The notes beneath the pieces were generated by a model. It made no database searches and was not told the origin of the DNA. It worked only from the letters and a program-made list of their open reading frames with translations. Source: Paramecium tetraurelia (lineage: Eukaryota; Ciliophora; Oligohymenophorea; Peniculida; Parameciidae). From it: a stretch of DNA of 64,000 bases. The stretch lies in contig NW_001799133.1 of NCBI RefSeq assembly GCF_000165425.1, forward strand, positions 62,001-126,000, given 5' to 3'. Shown here piece after piece: positions 60,358 to 64,000 of this stretch. The translations under genes and the position numbers were made by a program. Every line of letters begins with the position of its first letter. Position 1 is the first letter of the stretch.

Positions 60358-62222
60358 TCAATAAGCTAAGTAGTATGTTGTATCAACAAACATTTCGCAA
60401 TAATTATATCTAATTAGCTATTGAGAAAGTTCTTATTATAGATTATGCAAATTGTTTAAGTTTTCTTAATTATAATTTCTCATTTTCTTAAAAATCTCTT
60501 TATTTCTATACATCAAGTCATTTATATAATATTCAGCTTATCGATAATGATTAAATTTCTCTATCATTCTCTAGATTAATTATTTCTTTTTTATTTTAAT
60601 TGCGTCTAACTTTTTTTCTTAAATCTTTAAGGTATCTATAAAAAATAACTGTCTTTATATTTTTTATTTTTATGATCTAAAATATGTCAAAAAATCAAGA
60701 AATTTCATTCTATTCTAGCTTTTATTAATAAATTTTGTAAAGTAACTTTCACCTTATGATGCTAACGTAAATTGCTCAATAAAATAGTTAATTTGGACGA
60801 ATCCTTTGCTGTATTCGTCTAATTTTAGTAGAGATTCCATTGATAGTTGAGGCAAGGCTAATAATCTGCAGTTATTAGGATGAATTTTCTCTGAAAATGG
60901 CACAGTTTCAATATTTAATTTGTTTAATAAGGCTTCAATCTTTCATTTCAATCAAATTTGTATTGAATCAATAAAATTCTAATCGGACTTTTTTTCATCT
61001 GTAAAAAGAACCTTTAACCGTGATATTCATAATAAGGAATTGCTGAATTAGCACAACTATGAGATTGTTATTTATTTAATATTTGGAATGGTTAGATTAA
61101 TATTAATAAATCGGTTGTTAGTATTTAAAGATTAGTTAATACCTAAGTAATATCTACTACAAAAGTATCAATTTTATAATTTACAATTTAAAATCCACAA
61201 TTAACTTTTAATTTTCTTTCTTATAGAAATTCTTTTAGTAATTAAGGGTATTGTACTGTAAATAAACCTACTTAATACACACGAGAAATAGAGCTCAATA
61301 ATTCTTTGAAATTTTTTAGTATATAGAAGGATTGAGAAGATGAAACCCTCTAAAAGTAATGATCTCTCAAAACTATATATTCGTTGTATTGCTTGCTTGT
61401 AATAAAATCGGGTTGCAATCCAAAGTAACTTTATTCATCATATCCCAAAACATTTTCAAATTAAATAAAAACTAAATTATTATTATGATTTAGACTAATC
61501 TTTGTGTAAAAACAATCAACACTCATTGCTTCAATAGTATAATTAATCAAGTTGGAAGCAGTTTACTTAAGAGAAATGTTGAAAATTTCCTTATTTATGC
61601 GAGATTTTCTAACAATCATTTATTTTGATAAATCTTTATTTTAGCTTGTGTTATTTGAAGTATTCGATATTTGCTTATGTTTTTACCTAGATAATTCAGA
61701 ACGACGATCAATAATCCTAGGTTTTGGACTCATCGACAAGGCTCCAAATTCTTGTTTATGATCTAAAATATATGATCTATCAATATAATTTATTGAATTA
61801 TCAAGATTTTTAAGCAAAACCCCTTTGTGGAGTCTGCCTGGAGTTCTGTGTATTTCATGATTATGAGGCTGAGGTGAAGTAATAGAAGGAGTTATTATTT
61901 TATGTTTCAATTTTTAAGCAAACTTATCTGTTTTTGGGGCTGTGTTTGTAATGCTATCAAAACAGTTAGTGACATTAAGAATAGTTTCTGCAAATTTAGT
62001 GAAAGTTTGTTAAATTAATTTATGTCTCATAATATGAGGATGTATTTCTTTTGATTCTAAGTTAAAGGTTTTTTGCTTGATAATTGGTTAGCAATCATTT
62101 TTGATGACACTCATCATAATCTTCTTAGGAGAATAGGAAGTATTAAGCCGATTTAAGTTGCCATTTGCAATTTATGATAAATAGTAATCGTTGGAATAAT
62201 AATAGTCTACAGGATTATGCAT
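60358..62222 (-). CDS. Hypothetical long protein with two in-frame TGA codons
   Basis: Taken from ATG 62220-62222 (MHNPVDYYYSNDYYLSQIAN) through Ser/Asn-rich sequence (PKPRIIDRRSELSR) and SLNHNNNLVFIQFENVLGYD to NSAIPYYEYH. A 20-nt intron (60999-61018) then gives DEKKSDQNFIDSIQI, in-frame TGAs at 60952-60954 and 60943-60945, then clear coding KIEALLNKLNIETVPFSEK, NCRLLALPQLSMESLLKLDE, EFNHYRQAEYYINDLMYRN-like coil, ending at TGA 60358-60360. Without the intron the frame ends at 60948. An in-frame upstream ATG at 62362 (MSLQNATQNGGFNGIRLQF) would overlap the previous gene. No family recognised. Confidence 0.55.
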
Positions 62223-62239
62223 ATAATTTTTTTAATTAT

Positions 62240-63888
62240 TCACAAAATCAATTTTATTTAATATTCTTTAGAATTTATCATAATCATATATAATTCTTTT
62301 TGGTAAAAACTGAAGACGGATTCCATTAAAACCACCATTCTAGGTAGCATTTTGCAAACTCATTTTATGGTTCATTTTGCTTAATTGCACACAACATAAC
62401 AAAAAATTAGATGTCGTTAATTTATAATTAATCCATAATATTTTTCCAATTATTTAGAGTGCCCTCATCTTAAAATAAAAGTTTTAATTTCTATAATTCG
62501 CTATTTTTCTTATCATTAACGAATTCTATGAAACTATTTAAACATTCCTTCTCAAAATCAATAGATCCACGGTATTTTATTTCAGAATCTTCGGATCTTA
62601 CTTATTACTAATTTATTACATTTCAGTATATGAAATCCATCCTTCAAAAAATTCTAATAGTTCCTTTTCGTAAAGCTTATCTTACTATTAAGGATGATTC
62701 AACCCTTTCTTATTATAATATATTTTCTTGGTTGGATCTTATTTCGCTTACTTGATCATTTCTTTAAGCTAAATACACAAAGCTTATTAAAACGTTAGCA
62801 GATCTCTATAAGTATTATTGTTCGATGAAATTTTAGGTTCTTAATTGTTGCTCTCTTAAATTAATGTATCCTCCTCCTCCCGTTTTGTAGTTTCCTCAGC
62901 ATCTTATTTTGGATTTTCTTACATGAAACCATTTTTTTAAGGTAAAACACTCACATAATTAGTATTGTTTTCTAAAAATTTATTTTAATTCTATTATTTT
63001 GTATTTATTTATACTTAATATATTTCCTAATTTTACCCTTATTAATTGGGTTAATTATTGTTTTAAGAATCTTATTGACGATTTTATTTTTAATCTGCAT
63101 TTCCCGGTTAATTATCCTTCTCAACATTTTCGTAATTAGAGGACAATTCAGTGCTGCCTGAATTCTATTCATTAAAATCTGAAATTTGCTTTTCTTATGT
63201 TACTTGAGCAATTACTAAATTTGTCGCATTTGATAATTGAGGAAAATTCAAACTATTAAAGGCACCACTTTCATTCTTTTTCTCCACAAATTTTTGGCCA
63301 TACTATTCTTTTGCATTTATTTATACTTAATCTATTTAATCTTTTTCGCTTTTTTAAAAGGTTTAATTAATATCTTTATCATTAGTTATAGCTTTTTCAG
63401 AACCTTCTTCTTTAAGATTTTGTGATATTTAATGTGCATGTTAAGGTACTTGCAAGTATGAACTTGGATGGTAAAGACTCTTATAATTTTCACTTTTTTC
63501 TTTTTCTTCTTCTAATTTAGACTTAGCCTATTGTATTTTATCATTTTCGCTCATAAACTAGAAATTTGAATTGGTCCCTGCATTCGTACTCTCATTTTAA
63601 TCTGATCCTTGGTTTTCACAATTTTATTAAACACTTTTAGTCTGAGAACCTTGTCCTAGATTTTATTAATATTTTTTCAATACCATTTACTTCCTTACTT
63701 TATTTTTGAGCTGATGGTTATAAACTTAGTTAATTCATGTTAATCAGTTTTTACTTCAAAAATTCATCATTACCCTAATCTATTCTATTTATTTTTACTT
63801 AATGATTTTAATCTGGTTTGCTATTATTCATGGTTTAAAGCTCCTGGCCATTCACATTTTTAACTCCATTTTACTACTGCTTGCTCAT
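62240..63888 (-). CDS. Hypothetical Gln/Asn-rich protein
   Basis: Start ATG 63886-63888 (MSKQQQNGVKNVNGQELQTM). A 28-nt intron (GTATTGAAAAAATATT...CTAG) joins KEVNG to QGSQTKSVQQNCENQG. The middle is polar low-complexity (ENVEKDNQPGNADQKQNRQQ). The C-terminal third is folded-looking: LLEFFEGWISYTEMQQI, then through a 20-nt intron SIDFEKECLNSFIEFVNDKK, LLFQDEGTLNNWKNIMDQLQ, FVMLCAIKQNEPQNEFAKCY. The last exon is uncertain: a 26-nt intron gives CFYQKELYMIMINSKEYQIK and TGA 62240-62242; without it the frame stops at 62284. No family recognised. Confidence 0.65.
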
Positions 63889-63929
63889 TAAAATAAATAT
63901 TACAATTTATTTCTAATTAATTAGATTTT

Positions 63930-64000
63930 ATGCCGAAATTCTAAAAGTATTTAAGACATATCGATATGCTCGTTACTCCTTATGAGTTTAATGTAACAAA
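63930..64000 (+). CDS. Hypothetical protein, N-terminus (runs off window)
   Basis: ATG 63930-63932 opens a frame to the end of the window reading MPKFQKYLRHIDMLVTPYEF. Only about 23 codons are visible. A short basic head followed by R-H-I-D-x-L-V-T-P-Y-x-F is the sort of start seen in ciliate membrane proteins, but this is too little to assign. It is divergent from the previous gene with a 41-bp gap. Confidence 0.45.

Overview
The window is nuclear DNA from a ciliate. A Paramecium macronuclear chromosome, P. tetraurelia-like, fits best. Recognisable proteins (14-3-3, alpha-COP, AP-2 mu, uS2/RPSA, V-ATPase subunit E, Cdh1) read through only if TAA and TAG code for glutamine and TGA is the only stop. 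Introns are tiny (mostly 20-30 nt, GT(A)...AG), the DNA is strongly AT-rich, and genes are packed about one per 1.4 kb with gaps of tens of bases. No telomeric repeat is seen at either end, so this is an internal piece. Standard-code ORF finding misses most of these genes; the models here were read by hand in the ciliate code, and exon borders are firm only where stated.

Layout. 1-5.4 kb: a partial unknown gene, a macro-domain protein, an unknown small multi-exon gene, a Cdh1/Fizzy-related APC/C activator and a 77-residue gene. 5.4-13 kb: a WASP-like actin nucleator, a Pumilio-family RNA-binding protein, an N-acylated AGC kinase, a coiled-coil protein, ribosomal protein uS2 and an unknown 315-residue ORF. 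13-24 kb: a long coiled-coil protein, a multipass membrane protein with a large C-terminal domain, a ULK/ATG1-type kinase, a protein with repeated D-I-E-G-x-x-P motifs, a small basic protein and the 40S assembly factor LTV1. 24-31 kb: an ULK4-type kinase with a helical-repeat tail, three small genes and AP-2 mu. 31-40 kb: a putative ORF running into the antisense 3' end of alpha-COP, alpha-COP itself, an unknown basic protein, an Erv41/Erv46 (ERGIC) protein and a Cys-rich membrane protein. 40-48 kb: a Gln-rich F-box-like protein, a broken region, a possible kleisin, a coiled-coil gene and 14-3-3. 48-52 kb: a damaged Rab gene, a Rho/Rac GTPase, a RING protein and an IQ+MORN protein. 52-64 kb: mostly coiled-coil and unknown proteins, V-ATPase E, and a long region with two in-frame TGAs.

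The genes do not form an operon or a dedicated system. They are typical housekeeping, membrane-traffic, cytoskeletal and cilium-type genes of a compact ciliate genome. The unusual points are extremely short divergent intergenic gaps (12, 20 and 29 bp), very close tandem genes (16-17 bp), an ATGA stop/start overlap, an apparent Rab pseudogene, and two in-frame UGA codons inside otherwise good coding sequence. I saw no mobile element, CRISPR array, tRNA or rRNA.
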